Below, piece by piece: positions 34,338-42,749 of a stretch of DNA of 64,000 nt; the stretch's first letter is position 1; each line of letters starts with the position of its first letter. This DNA is from Caballeronia zhejiangensis. GTDB taxonomy: Bacteria > Pseudomonadota > Gammaproteobacteria > Burkholderiales > Burkholderiaceae. Made by a program: the position numbers and the translations under genes. Location of the stretch: positions 16,946 to 80,945 of the forward strand of contig NZ_JFHD01000028.1 in assembly GCF_000698575.1 (NCBI RefSeq), written 5' to 3'. Below the pieces are notes generated by a model. The model was not told where the DNA came from and ran no database searches. It saw only the letters and a list, made by a program, of their open reading frames with translations.

Positions 34338-35153
34338 ATGAAAAACGTGCGCGCACCGGAAATACAGACTGTTTCGCTGGATGGCCAAACGCTTCGCGTG
34401 GGCATCTGGCGTGGCAACGAGACTTCGCCGCCGCTCGTCGTGTTCAACGGCATCGGCGCGAATCTCGAACTGATTCAGCCATTCGCCGATGCGCTCGGCG
34501 ATGTCGAAGTCGTCGTCTTCGATGTTCCCGGCGTCGGCGGATCGCCCGCGCCGCTCGTGCCGTATCGCTTCGCGACGCTCGCGGTGATGACCGACAAGCT
34601 GCTCGGGAAGCTCGGCTACGAAGGGCCGGTCGACATTCTCGGCGTGTCGTGGGGCGGCGCGCTGGCGCAACAGTTCGCGTATATGTATCCGTATCGCTGC
34701 CGCAGGCTGGTGTTGGCCGCGACATCGCCGGGCGTCATCATGGTGCCGGGGCGGCTATCGGTGCTGTCGAAGCTCGTCGGCGCGCGGCGTTACCGCGATC
34801 CGGACTATCTGCGGGAAGTGGGCGCGGAGATTTACGGCGGCGCTTATCGGCGCGATCCCGCGCTGCTGGCGGAACATGGCCGTCACATTCGCGCGCCGGG
34901 CGGACGCGGATACATGTATCAACTGCTCGCGACGTGCGGATGGAGCAGCCTGCTCTGGCTCGGCTCCCTGCGCCAGCCGACGCTCGTCATGCACGGCGAC
35001 GACGATCCCATCGTTCCGCTCGTCAACGCGCAAATCCTTGCGCGCCGCATCCGGCGCGCGACGCTGCATGTCATCGAGGACGGGCATCTGTTTCTCATCA
35101 CGCGAACATGCGAAGTCGGGCCGCTGGTGCGCAGTTTCCTGGCGAGCGAATAG
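34338..35153 (+). CDS. phaZ: Intracellular medium-chain PHA depolymerase
   Basis: A 271-residue alpha/beta hydrolase very similar along its length to the Pseudomonas PhaZ that sits between phaC1 and phaC2. F-N-G-I-G-A-N-L-E-L is near residue 35, the nucleophile elbow G-V-S-W-G-G has Ser104, G-D-D-D-P-I-V-P-L carries the acid, and D-G-H-L-F-L-I-T-R the catalytic His near residue 254. It mobilises stored mcl-PHA to 3-hydroxy acids. The gene starts 28 bases after phaC on the same strand, so hydratase, synthase and depolymerase form one storage operon. Confidence 0.9.
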   Translation: MKNVRAPEIQTVSLDGQTLRVGIWRGNETSPPLVVFNGIGANLELIQPFADALGDVEVVVFDVPGVGGSPAPLVPYRFATLAVMTDKLLGKLGYEGPVDILGVSWGGALAQQFAYMYPYRCRRLVLAATSPGVIMVPGRLSVLSKLVGARRYRDPDYLREVGAEIYGGAYRRDPALLAEHGRHIRAPGGRGYMYQLLATCGWSSLLWLGSLRQPTLVMHGDDDPIVPLVNAQILARRIRRATLHVIEDGHLFLITRTCEVGPLVRSFLASE

Positions 35154-35202
35154 CGAAAGAAACGCGTATCGTGTCGGATACCTCGGACTCGCATCGTGCT
35201 TC

Positions 35203-36045
35203 ATGAACCTCATTCGCCTCGACATGCGGCGCGCGATCGTCATCGCCGCCGCCAGCTTCATGCTCGCGCTGACAGGATGCGCGTCTTCTTCACGCGATGC
35301 GCAATCGTCGCTCGATGCCGCCATTAACGGATCGCAACGCAGCGACAAGGCGAGGGCGCGCGACGTCTATCGTCATCCGAGAGAAACGCTGCAGTTCTTC
35401 GAGCTGACTCCGACCCAGGCGGTGCTCGAAATCGCGCCGGGCGGCGGGTGGTACACGGACATACTCGCGCCCTATCTGCACGATTCGGGTCAGCTTTACG
35501 AGGCGCAATATCTGAGCATATCCGCCGATCTCGCCGCCGAGGACAGCGATACCGACGCCGCTTATCGGCGCAAGCTCGCGGCTGCGCCCGCGGTGTATGG
35601 AAACGTCGTCGTCGGCACGTTGCACGCGGGGCGCTTCATCGGCTTTAACGCGCATGAGCGGTTCGACCGCGTGTTCACGTTCAGGAACATCCATAACTGG
35701 ATCAAGGACGGCCAGATCGATGCAAACCTGCGCGCGTTCAATGACGCGCTCAAGCATGGCGGCGTGCTCGGCGTGGAGGAGCATCGCGCGCGGCCGGGAA
35801 CGACCGTGCAGCAAATGATCGATTCCGGCTACGTGACCGAAGCATTCGTGATCGAGCACGCGCAAGCAGCGGGTTTCGTGCTGGTTGCGCGCAGCGAGAT
35901 CAACGCGAATGCAAAGGATACGAAGGACTATCCGAACGGCGTGTGGTCCTTGCCGCCCACTTACCGGGGCGGCGATGTCGACCGGTCGCGTTACGCCGCC
36001 ATCGGCGAGTCGGATCGCATGACGCTCAGGTTCGTCAAGCCTTAG
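35203..36045 (+). CDS. Lipoprotein with class I methyltransferase fold (COG4798-like)
   Basis: A 280-residue protein (273 if the ATG at 35224 is used, which gives a shorter signal, M-R-R-A-I-V-I). The signal ends at the lipobox L-A-L-T-G-C, so it should be lipid-anchored outside the cytoplasm. After it comes R-D-x-Y-R-H-P and a SAM-binding-like motif V-L-E-I-A-P-G-G-G-W-Y-T, then F-T-F-R-N-I-H-N-W and G-V-E-E-H-R-A-R-P-G. The family is usually annotated as a predicted methyltransferase. A SAM-dependent role outside the cytoplasm is puzzling. No strong ribosome site is visible at either start. Confidence 0.72.
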   Translation: MNLIRLDMRRAIVIAAASFMLALTGCASSSRDAQSSLDAAINGSQRSDKARARDVYRHPRETLQFFELTPTQAVLEIAPGGGWYTDILAPYLHDSGQLYEAQYLSISADLAAEDSDTDAAYRRKLAAAPAVYGNVVVGTLHAGRFIGFNAHERFDRVFTFRNIHNWIKDGQIDANLRAFNDALKHGGVLGVEEHRARPGTTVQQMIDSGYVTEAFVIEHAQAAGFVLVARSEINANAKDTKDYPNGVWSLPPTYRGGDVDRSRYAAIGESDRMTLRFVKP

Positions 36046-36052
36046 TGAGGTC

Positions 36053-36808
36053 TCAGACCTGAGCGATGCCGCCGTCGACGAAGAATTCCGCGCCCGCGAC
36101 GAAGCTCGATTCATCGGATCCGAGGAACAGCACGACCTTCGCGACTTCGTCCGGATCGCCGACGCGTCCGAGCGGCACGTTCGACGCCATGTAGTCGAGC
36201 AGGCCTTGCTGCTGCGCCTGATCGGGGCCGGCCAGCTCGACGAGACCAGGCGTTTTCACCGGCCCCGGGCTGACGACGTTCACGCGAATTCCGCGATCCT
36301 TCAGGTCCAGCGTCCAGCTACGCGCGAGGTTGCGCACGGCCGCCTTCGACGCGCTATAGACGCTGAACGCGGCGGTGCCCACGCTGCCCGCCGTCGACCC
36401 GGTCAGGATCACCGATGCGCCGTCGCGCAGCAGCGGAAGCGCCTTCTGAACGGTGAAGATCGTGCCCTTCACGTTGCGCCCGAACGTGTCTTCGTAGTGC
36501 TCTTCGGTGATCGCGCCGAGCGGCAGCATCGAGCCGCCGCCGGCGTTGGCGAACAGCACGTCGATGTGCGAATGCTTCTGCTGAACGGCATCGTAGACGC
36601 GGTCGATATCCGCGAGGTTCGACATGTCCGCGCGGATGCCGACGACGCGGCCCTTCATCGACTCGACAGCCGCGTCGAGCTCCTTCTGACGACGGCCGGT
36701 GATGAACACCGACGCGCCTTCCGCCGCGAAACGCGCCGCCGTTGCATAGCCGATTCCGCTGGTGCCGCCCGTCACGACCACGACCTTGTTTTCGAATTTG
36801 CCAGTCAT
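36053..36808 (-). CDS. SDR-family oxidoreductase
   Basis: A 251-residue classical short-chain dehydrogenase. T-G-G-T-S-G-I-G lies at 13-20 and the catalytic residues are Ser138, Tyr151 and Lys155; N-A-G at 88-90 lacks the first Asn (A-N-A-G). C-terminal F-V-A-G-A-E-F-F-V-D-G-G is typical. The G-R-R after the second strand suggests NADPH preference. GGAG precedes the ATG at 36808. It is divergent from the LysR gene, a common pair in which the LysR protein controls the SDR; the substrate is unknown. Confidence 0.85.
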   Translation of the reverse strand: MTGKFENKVVVVTGGTSGIGYATAARFAAEGASVFITGRRQKELDAAVESMKGRVVGIRADMSNLADIDRVYDAVQQKHSHIDVLFANAGGGSMLPLGAITEEHYEDTFGRNVKGTIFTVQKALPLLRDGASVILTGSTAGSVGTAAFSVYSASKAAVRNLARSWTLDLKDRGIRVNVVSPGPVKTPGLVELAGPDQAQQQGLLDYMASNVPLGRVGDPDEVAKVVLFLGSDESSFVAGAEFFVDGGIAQV

Positions 36809-36939
36809 TTGAGTTCTCCGTTGGTTTCGCGTCGCACGTTGCGTCGCGTTGAAGACATCATGCCGATGAGACAATCGGCGCGGTAGACTGCGAAACTGGG
36901 TTTGATAGTTCCAAAAATGGGTCAATCGAGGCAATCGGC

Positions 36940-37827
36940 ATGGCGGACATCAACGATTACGTTCTATTTGCGGAAGTCGTCGGGCATGGAGGCTTCGCGG
37001 CGGCGAGCCGCGTCCTGCGCACGCCTAAATCGACGATCAGCCGACGCATCGCCGGGCTCGAAGCGCGGCTCGGCGTGCGCCTGATCGAACGTTCGACGCG
37101 CCGCTTTCGCGTGACCGACGTCGGACAGGCGTTCTACGAGCGTTGCCGGACGATCGTGCTCGACGTGCAGCAAGCCGATTCGGTCGTCTCCGAAGCGCTC
37201 AGCGAACCGCGCGGCGTGATCCGCTGCAGTTGTCCGCTCGGTCTCATGCCGACTTTGTCGAAGGCATACAACACGTTTCTGACGCGCTTTCCGAAGGCGC
37301 GCTTGCAGGTGATCGCCGTGGATCGTCCCGTCGATCTGATCGAGGAACGCATCGACATTGCCATTCGCGTGCGCGTCAGGCTGGACACGGACGCGTCGTT
37401 GATCGTGCGGACGCTGGGGCATTCGAGCCGCATTCTGGTGGCCGCGCCCGTCGTCGCGTCGCTTTGCACGAGCGGCGACATTGCGGTGTTATCGACATTG
37501 CCGACGCTCGCGACCACCGATCAGATGGGCGAGATCGAATGGCAATTCACCGGACCGGATGGCGCGTCGCATACGATCCGCAGCGAGCCGCGCATGACGT
37601 GCGTGGACTATATCTCACTGCGCGATGCGACGATGGCTGGGCTCGGCGTCGCCTTGCTGCCGGATCACGTTTGTCGCGAGCAGGTCGCGAGCGGCGAGCT
37701 CGTGCATGTATTTCCGTCGTGGAAAACCGAAACCGGGATCGTCCACCTCGTCTTCACGACCCGTCGCGGGCTGCCGCCTGTCGTCCGCGCGTTCATCGAT
37801 CATGTGGCGTCCATCTTTCAGCTTTGA
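36940..37827 (+). CDS. LysR-family regulator divergent from an SDR gene
   Basis: A 295-residue LysR protein with the DNA-binding segment F-A-A-A-S-R-V-L-R-T-P-K-S-T-I-S-R-R-I near residues 17-35 and R-L-G-V-R-L-I-E-R-S-T-R-R-F. The effector domain follows from about residue 90 and begins I-R-C-S-C-P-L-G. It probably controls the divergent SDR gene across the 131-base gap. It is not close to the two tartrate-region LysR proteins. It ends seven bases before the convergent exported-protein gene. Confidence 0.85.
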   Translation: MADINDYVLFAEVVGHGGFAAASRVLRTPKSTISRRIAGLEARLGVRLIERSTRRFRVTDVGQAFYERCRTIVLDVQQADSVVSEALSEPRGVIRCSCPLGLMPTLSKAYNTFLTRFPKARLQVIAVDRPVDLIEERIDIAIRVRVRLDTDASLIVRTLGHSSRILVAAPVVASLCTSGDIAVLSTLPTLATTDQMGEIEWQFTGPDGASHTIRSEPRMTCVDYISLRDATMAGLGVALLPDHVCREQVASGELVHVFPSWKTETGIVHLVFTTRRGLPPVVRAFIDHVASIFQL

Positions 37828-37834
37828 ATCTCGC

Positions 37835-38332
37835 TCACGGAATGCGATAGCTGCCGGTCTTCTTGCCGACGTAGTTATATGTCCCTTTGTCCGAGGGCAG
37901 GGCGACGACTTGCTGCCAGTCGAACTGACCTTCGATGCCCTTGTATTTTCCCGTGCCCGAGCCGATCGTTCCCTTGCCCTTGGGCGTGCCGCCCTGATAC
38001 GTGTAGGACTCGATGAACTTGTCGCCGTCCTTGTCCGAATAGACGCAATATCCGGTCGCCGTGCCCGCGCTGAAGCCAGCTTCGACGCAGCGCGCGGTGA
38101 CGTTTTGCATCAGCGGCGATTTGTTGTTCGTCATCAGGAGCGTGGATTCGAAGAGATACACGGCGTCATCGCCGCTCACGCTGATATTGCGCACATCCGC
38201 GCCGGATGCGGTGTACGTGGCTTCGATATTGCCTTGCTTCGGAAGCGTCTGCGCCCAAGCGGCGGATGCGCCTGCCATCAGGCTCAGAACCGGCAACGCA
38301 AGGAGTTTCGTTGAACAGGGGAAACGGGTCAT
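37835..38332 (-). CDS. Exported protein of unknown function
   Basis: A 165-residue protein with a clear Sec signal peptide (core L-L-A-L-P-V-L-S-L-M-A-G, cleavage after A-W-A near residue 27). The mature part is rich in Gly, Thr, Tyr and Lys and looks like a small all-beta domain, with two Cys (T-A-R-C-V-E and Y-C-V-Y) that could form a disulfide. GGAGG six bases before the ATG at 38332 fixes the start; the TTG two codons upstream would overlap the ribosome site. Repeated G-x-G-T-G-K-Y-K-G-I-E-G segments recall the allene-oxide-cyclase-like beta-barrel found in other secreted proteobacterial proteins, which is a weak suggestion only. Confidence 0.7.
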   Translation of the reverse strand: MTRFPCSTKLLALPVLSLMAGASAAWAQTLPKQGNIEATYTASGADVRNISVSGDDAVYLFESTLLMTNNKSPLMQNVTARCVEAGFSAGTATGYCVYSDKDGDKFIESYTYQGGTPKGKGTIGSGTGKYKGIEGQFDWQQVVALPSDKGTYNYVGKKTGSYRIP

Positions 38333-38554
38333 GATCAACCTCCAAAATTTTCTTCAGAACATATGGTTCGAGTTCCTAACTAATTCGAGCGAGCTTCGTC
38401 GCGGACGGATGCCTTTCGGACGGCGCTTGCACATCCCGTTATAGAAGTTTCAATCTGAAAGGTCCAGCGATTCGTCCGCACCGCTCTGGACGTTCGCGAT
38501 GAAGCACGAACGTACGCGTTCCGCGCTACGCCGCCCGGCGGCTATGACAAAATC

Positions 38555-38568
38555 GGCCTCATGAGGCC
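38555..38568. promoter_or_regulatory. Perfect 14-bp palindrome over the AraC-gene start codon
   Basis: GGCCTCATGAGGCC is its own reverse complement, and its central ATG is the start codon of the AraC-type regulator at 38561. No Shine-Dalgarno sequence lies upstream. In DNA it could be an autoregulatory site; in RNA it has no loop, so it would act only as a dimer or be neutral. Confidence 0.4.
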
Positions 38569-39565
38569 TCCTTCCCCAACCGTTCCCATCTCGGTCGTCA
38601 ACGGCTTCCTTTCGGGCGCCGACCGCGCCGCGGTCATCCGGCTCGCGGAACATTCCGGCATTCCGCACGAATTACTCGGCATGCCAGCCGCGCGCGTCAC
38701 ACAGGAGCAGTTTTCGACGCTTTATCGCCTGCTTGCGATGGAACTTGACGACGAGATGCCGGGAATCTTCGCGCGTCCGCTGCGCAACGGCACGCTCAAA
38801 TTTCTGTGTTTGAGCCTGCTCGACGCGCCGCGTCTGGAGGTCGCGCTGCATCGCTTCGGGCAGTTCTTCCATCTGGTGCTCGATGAATTCCAGCTCGTGT
38901 CGCGCCGCGAGGGACCGTATGCGACCGTCGAATTCGTCGCGAATCCCGCTGGACCGCCCGCGAGCGCGCTCGCGCGGGAACTCGTGCTGAAGCTCGTGCA
39001 CGGCGTCGCGTCGTGGCTGATCCGCGCGAAGATTCCACTCATCGAAGCGGCGTTCGAATTCATGCGGCCCGCGCAGTCCGGCGATCTGCTGTACCTGTTT
39101 CCGGGGCCGGTGCGTTTCGGCCGCGACCGCACGCTCATCGCGTTCGATGCGCGCTATCTCGACCGCCCGATCCGTCAGCGCAAATCCGATCTCGACGCGT
39201 TTCTTCAGCGCGCGCCGGAGGACTGGATTTTCGTGTCGTTCACGGAAGAGATGGTGTGTCATCGCGTGCGGCAGTGCATCGCGACGGGCCTGCCGTCGAC
39301 GCCGACCGTCGATGCCGTCGCGCAGCAGTTGCACTATTCGATGCGCACGCTCTGCCGACGTCTCGAAGCCGAGGGCACGACCTTTCAGGCGATCAAGGAC
39401 GAAGTGCGCCGCGACATCGCGATCCAGCGTCTCACCCGTTCGAACGATGCCATCGCGGCCATTGCATACGACGTCGGCTTCGATAATCCGACCGCGTTTC
39501 ATCGCGCGTTCCGTCACTGGACCGGCAGCACGCCCGCGGCGTACCGGCAAAGAAAAGGCGAGTGA
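38561..39565 (+). CDS. AraC-family regulator with arabinose-binding-like N-domain (OruR/ArgR type)
   Basis: A 334-residue regulator. The first 200 residues match the long N-terminal domain found in OruR/GliR-type AraC proteins (F-L-S-G-A-D-R near 16, L-F-P-G-P-V-R-F-G near 174). Two helix-turn-helices are in the C-terminal 90 residues: V-D-A-V-A-Q-Q-L-H-Y-S-M-R-T-L-C-R-R-L and A-I-A-A-I-A-Y-D-V-G-F-D-N-P-T-A-F-H-R-A-F. It precedes the acyl-CoA dehydrogenase-bktB pair on the same strand, with a gap of 163 bases, and is their likely activator. No Shine-Dalgarno site is visible at the ATG. Confidence 0.82.
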   Translation: MRPPSPTVPISVVNGFLSGADRAAVIRLAEHSGIPHELLGMPAARVTQEQFSTLYRLLAMELDDEMPGIFARPLRNGTLKFLCLSLLDAPRLEVALHRFGQFFHLVLDEFQLVSRREGPYATVEFVANPAGPPASALARELVLKLVHGVASWLIRAKIPLIEAAFEFMRPAQSGDLLYLFPGPVRFGRDRTLIAFDARYLDRPIRQRKSDLDAFLQRAPEDWIFVSFTEEMVCHRVRQCIATGLPSTPTVDAVAQQLHYSMRTLCRRLEAEGTTFQAIKDEVRRDIAIQRLTRSNDAIAAIAYDVGFDNPTAFHRAFRHWTGSTPAAYRQRKGE

Positions 39566-39728
39566 CGCGCCCAAAAGCGGCCGGCGCGTTTGGCAGATTT
39601 TGTCAGTGAAAGGGCAGATTCCGGTAGCTAAGGATTTCGGCGGCGTTGATACCATGCATCGCAACACATCAACGTTTGTTTGCCACAGCGCGCGTTTCGT
39701 CGAAAGGCTGTGGGCCCAGGAGTCATCG

Positions 39729-41531
39729 ATGAATTACACGCCGCCCGTCAAGGAAATGATGTTTGTCATGGAAGAGCTGGCAGATATTGCAAGCATCAGC
39801 CAGCTTCCCGGACTTGCCGATTCGAACGCGGACACAGCGCTTGCCATTCTCGACGAAGGCGCGAAACTCGCCGCCGAAGTCATCGCGCCGCTGAATGCGC
39901 GCGGCGACCAGCAGCCGAGCGAGTGGCGCGACGGCGAAGTGACGGCGACGCCCGGTTTCGCCGATGCCTTCCGTCGATACACGGAAGGCGGCTGGCAAGG
40001 CATCAGCCATCCGGCCGAATTCGGCGGACAGGGGCTCGCGAAACTGATCGCGTCGCCGTGCATCGAAATGCTGAACGCGTCGAACCTTTCCTTCGCGCTG
40101 TGCCCGCTGCTCACCGATGGCGCCATCGAAGCGTTGCTGCTCGCGGGCTCGGACGAACTGAAGGCGCGCTATCTGCCGAAGCTGATCGAAGGCGTCTGGA
40201 CCGGCACGATGAATCTGACCGAGCCGCAAGCCGGCTCCGATCTCGCGCTCGTGCGTTCGCGCGCCGAACGGCAGGGCGACGGCACCTACAAGGTGTTCGG
40301 CACCAAGATTTTCATCACCTGGGGCGAGCACGACATGGCCGAGAACATCGTCCATCTCGTGCTGGCGCGCACGCCGGACGCGCCCGAAGGCGTGAAAGGC
40401 ATCTCGCTGTTCGTCGTGCCGAAGTTCCTCGTCAACGACGACGGCAGCCTCGGCGCGCGCAACGACGTGCATTGCGTGTCGATCGAGCACAAGCTCGGCA
40501 TCAAGGCGAGCCCGACCGCCGTGCTCCAGTACGGCGATAACGGCGGCGCGACCGGCTATCTCGTCGGCGAAGAGAATCGCGGCCTCGAATACATGTTCGT
40601 GATGATGAACGCGGCGCGCTTCGGCGTCGGTTTGCAGGGCATCGCGCTGTCCGACGCCGCTTATCAGAAGGCCGCCGACTATGCGAAGGAACGCGTGCAG
40701 AGCCGTCCCGTCGATGGTTCGAGCGCGGGTTCCGTCGCGATCATCCGTCATCCCGACGTGCGGCGCATGCTCGGCACGATGCGCGCGATGACCGAAGGCG
40801 CGCGTGCGCTCGCCTACGTCGCGGCCGCGCACGCGGATATCGCCCATCATCACGACGACGCCGACACGCGCGCCCGCCATCTCGCGCTCAACGAATTCCT
40901 CGTGCCGGTCGTGAAAGGCTGGAGCACCGAAATGGCAAACGACGTGACGAGCCTCGGCGTTCAGGTTCACGGCGGCATGGGTTTCATCGAGGAGACCGGC
41001 GCGGCGCAGCTCTATCGCGACGCGCGCATCCTCGCGATCTACGAAGGCACGACGGCGATTCAGGCGAACGATCTCGTCGGCCGCAAGACGCTGCGCGATC
41101 GCGGCGCGACGGCGCAGGTGCTGCTCGCGCAGATCGACGAGACGCTCGACGCTCTGAAATCCGTCGATGCCGGCGATGCCGCGCGCGTTTTCGATTCGAT
41201 GCATCGCCGTCTCGCCGATGGCCGCGACGCGCTCGCGAACGTCGTCGCCTACGTGCTCGAATCCGCGAAGCGCGATCCGAACGCGGTGTTCGCGGGCAGC
41301 GTGCTGTATCTGAAGCTCGCGGGCATCGTGTTGTCGGGCTGGCAGATGGCGCGCGCGCTGCTCGTCGCGCAAGCCAGACGGGCCGACGATCCGGCGTTCC
41401 ACGGCGCGAAGATCGCGACCGCGCACTGCTTCTCCGAATACGTGCTGACGCAGGCGCGCGCGCTGGAAACCGCGATCGTCTCGGCGCACGGCGACGATCC
41501 GCTGTTCACATTGAGCGAGGCGCAATTCTGA
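39729..41531 (+). CDS. Long-form acyl-CoA dehydrogenase (about 600 residues)
   Basis: A 600-residue acyl-CoA dehydrogenase with the extra C-terminal domain seen in FadE-like enzymes such as Pseudomonas PA0506-PA0508 and in DmdC. N-L-T-E-P-Q-A-G-S-D-L near residue 163 and I-F-I-T-W-G-E-H-D near 196 bind FAD. A-I-Y-E-G-T-T-A-I-Q-A near residue 437 carries the likely catalytic Glu. It introduces the first double bond in acyl-CoA beta-oxidation. AGGAG precedes the ATG at 39729, and bktB follows 32 bases later, so the two form a degradation pair. Confidence 0.87.
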   Translation: MNYTPPVKEMMFVMEELADIASISQLPGLADSNADTALAILDEGAKLAAEVIAPLNARGDQQPSEWRDGEVTATPGFADAFRRYTEGGWQGISHPAEFGGQGLAKLIASPCIEMLNASNLSFALCPLLTDGAIEALLLAGSDELKARYLPKLIEGVWTGTMNLTEPQAGSDLALVRSRAERQGDGTYKVFGTKIFITWGEHDMAENIVHLVLARTPDAPEGVKGISLFVVPKFLVNDDGSLGARNDVHCVSIEHKLGIKASPTAVLQYGDNGGATGYLVGEENRGLEYMFVMMNAARFGVGLQGIALSDAAYQKAADYAKERVQSRPVDGSSAGSVAIIRHPDVRRMLGTMRAMTEGARALAYVAAAHADIAHHHDDADTRARHLALNEFLVPVVKGWSTEMANDVTSLGVQVHGGMGFIEETGAAQLYRDARILAIYEGTTAIQANDLVGRKTLRDRGATAQVLLAQIDETLDALKSVDAGDAARVFDSMHRRLADGRDALANVVAYVLESAKRDPNAVFAGSVLYLKLAGIVLSGWQMARALLVAQARRADDPAFHGAKIATAHCFSEYVLTQARALETAIVSAHGDDPLFTLSEAQF

Positions 41532-41563
41532 CGCCTGCGCGCGAAATCAACAGGAGCGATGCA

Positions 41564-42748
41564 ATGCGTGAAGTAGTGGTGGCAAGCGGCGTGCGAACTG
41601 CGATCGGCGACTTCGGCGGCAGCCTGAAGGATTTCTCTCCGACGCAACTCGGCGCGATGATCGTGCGCGAAACGCTTCAGCGCGCGAACGTCGCGGGCGA
41701 CGACGTCGGTCACGTCGTCTTCGGCAATGTCGTGCATACGGAACCGAAGGACATGTATCTCGCGCGCGTCGCGGCGATCGACGGCGGCGTCGCGCAGCAC
41801 GTTCCGGCGCTGACGGTGAACCGGCTGTGCGGATCGGGCTTGCAGGCCATCGTATCGGCTGCGCAGACGATCATGCTCGGCGACGCGGACATCGCGATCG
41901 GCGGCGGCGCGGAATCCATGAGCCGCGCGCTGTACGCGTTGCCGGGCGCGCGCTTCGGGCAGCGCATGGGCGACGGCAAGCTCGTCGACATGATGCTCGG
42001 CGCGCTGCACGATCCCTTTCAGACAATCCACATGGGCGTGACGGCGGAAAACGTCGCGCGCAAATACGGCATTTCCCGCGAGGCGCAGGATGCGCTCGCG
42101 CTCGAATCGCATCGCCGTGCGGCGCGTGCGATCGCGGAAGGCCGTTTCGGCGAGCAGATTCTGCCGATCACCGTGCGCGCGAAAAAAGGCGATGCCGTCT
42201 TCGACACCGACGAGCACGTCCGCCACGACGCGCGCCCGAGCGACTTCGAAAGCCTGAAGGCCGTGTTCGTCAAGGAGAACGGCACGGTGACGGCCGGCAA
42301 CGCATCGGGCATCAACGACGCGGCGGCGGCCGTGCTGCTGATGGAGCGTGGCGAAGCCGAGCGGCGCGGCGCGAAACCGCTCGCGCGGCTCGTGTCCTAC
42401 GCGCACGCGGGCGTCGATCCGGCGTATATGGGCATCGGTCCCGTGCCCGCGACGCGCAAGGCGCTGGAACGGGCGGGTCTGTCCGTCGATCAGCTCGATG
42501 TCGTCGAGGCCAACGAAGCGTTCGCCGCGCAGGCGTGCGCGGTGACGAACGAGCTCGGACTCGATCCGCGCAAGGTGAATCCGAACGGTTCGGGCATTTC
42601 GCTCGGGCATCCGGTCGGCGCGACGGGCGCGCTCATCACGGTGAAGGCGCTTTATGAACTGAAGCGCATCGGCGGGCGTTACGCGCTCGTCACGATGTGC
42701 ATCGGCGGCGGTCAGGGCATCGCGGCGATCTTCGAAAATCTTCAGTGA
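41564..42748 (+). CDS. bktB: Beta-ketothiolase BktB (acetyl-CoA acetyltransferase family)
   Basis: A 394-residue thiolase that matches Cupriavidus BktB nearly end to end. The active-site residues are Cys89 in R-L-C-G-S-G, His349 in L-G-H-P-V-G-A-T-G and Cys379 in M-C-I-G-G-G-Q-G. BktB condenses or cleaves C4-C6 and longer 3-ketoacyl-CoAs and, in PHA producers, supplies 3-ketovaleryl-CoA. With the upstream acyl-CoA dehydrogenase it forms a two-gene beta-oxidation unit. CAGGAG stands before the ATG. The stop is one base from the stop of the convergent DUF4239 gene. Confidence 0.9.
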   Translation: MREVVVASGVRTAIGDFGGSLKDFSPTQLGAMIVRETLQRANVAGDDVGHVVFGNVVHTEPKDMYLARVAAIDGGVAQHVPALTVNRLCGSGLQAIVSAAQTIMLGDADIAIGGGAESMSRALYALPGARFGQRMGDGKLVDMMLGALHDPFQTIHMGVTAENVARKYGISREAQDALALESHRRAARAIAEGRFGEQILPITVRAKKGDAVFDTDEHVRHDARPSDFESLKAVFVKENGTVTAGNASGINDAAAAVLLMERGEAERRGAKPLARLVSYAHAGVDPAYMGIGPVPATRKALERAGLSVDQLDVVEANEAFAAQACAVTNELGLDPRKVNPNGSGISLGHPVGATGALITVKALYELKRIGGRYALVTMCIGGGQGIAAIFENLQ

Positions 42749-42749
42749 A

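Noticed and set aside
32484..34670. A 728-codon minus-strand frame opposite phaC
   Set aside because: It covers phaC, which has a complete catalytic triad, and has Arg-rich low-complexity composition, no ribosome site and no recognisable motif.
38672..39667. A 331-codon minus-strand frame opposite the AraC regulator
   Set aside because: The plus strand encodes two clear helix-turn-helix motifs. The antisense product has no domain and no start signal.
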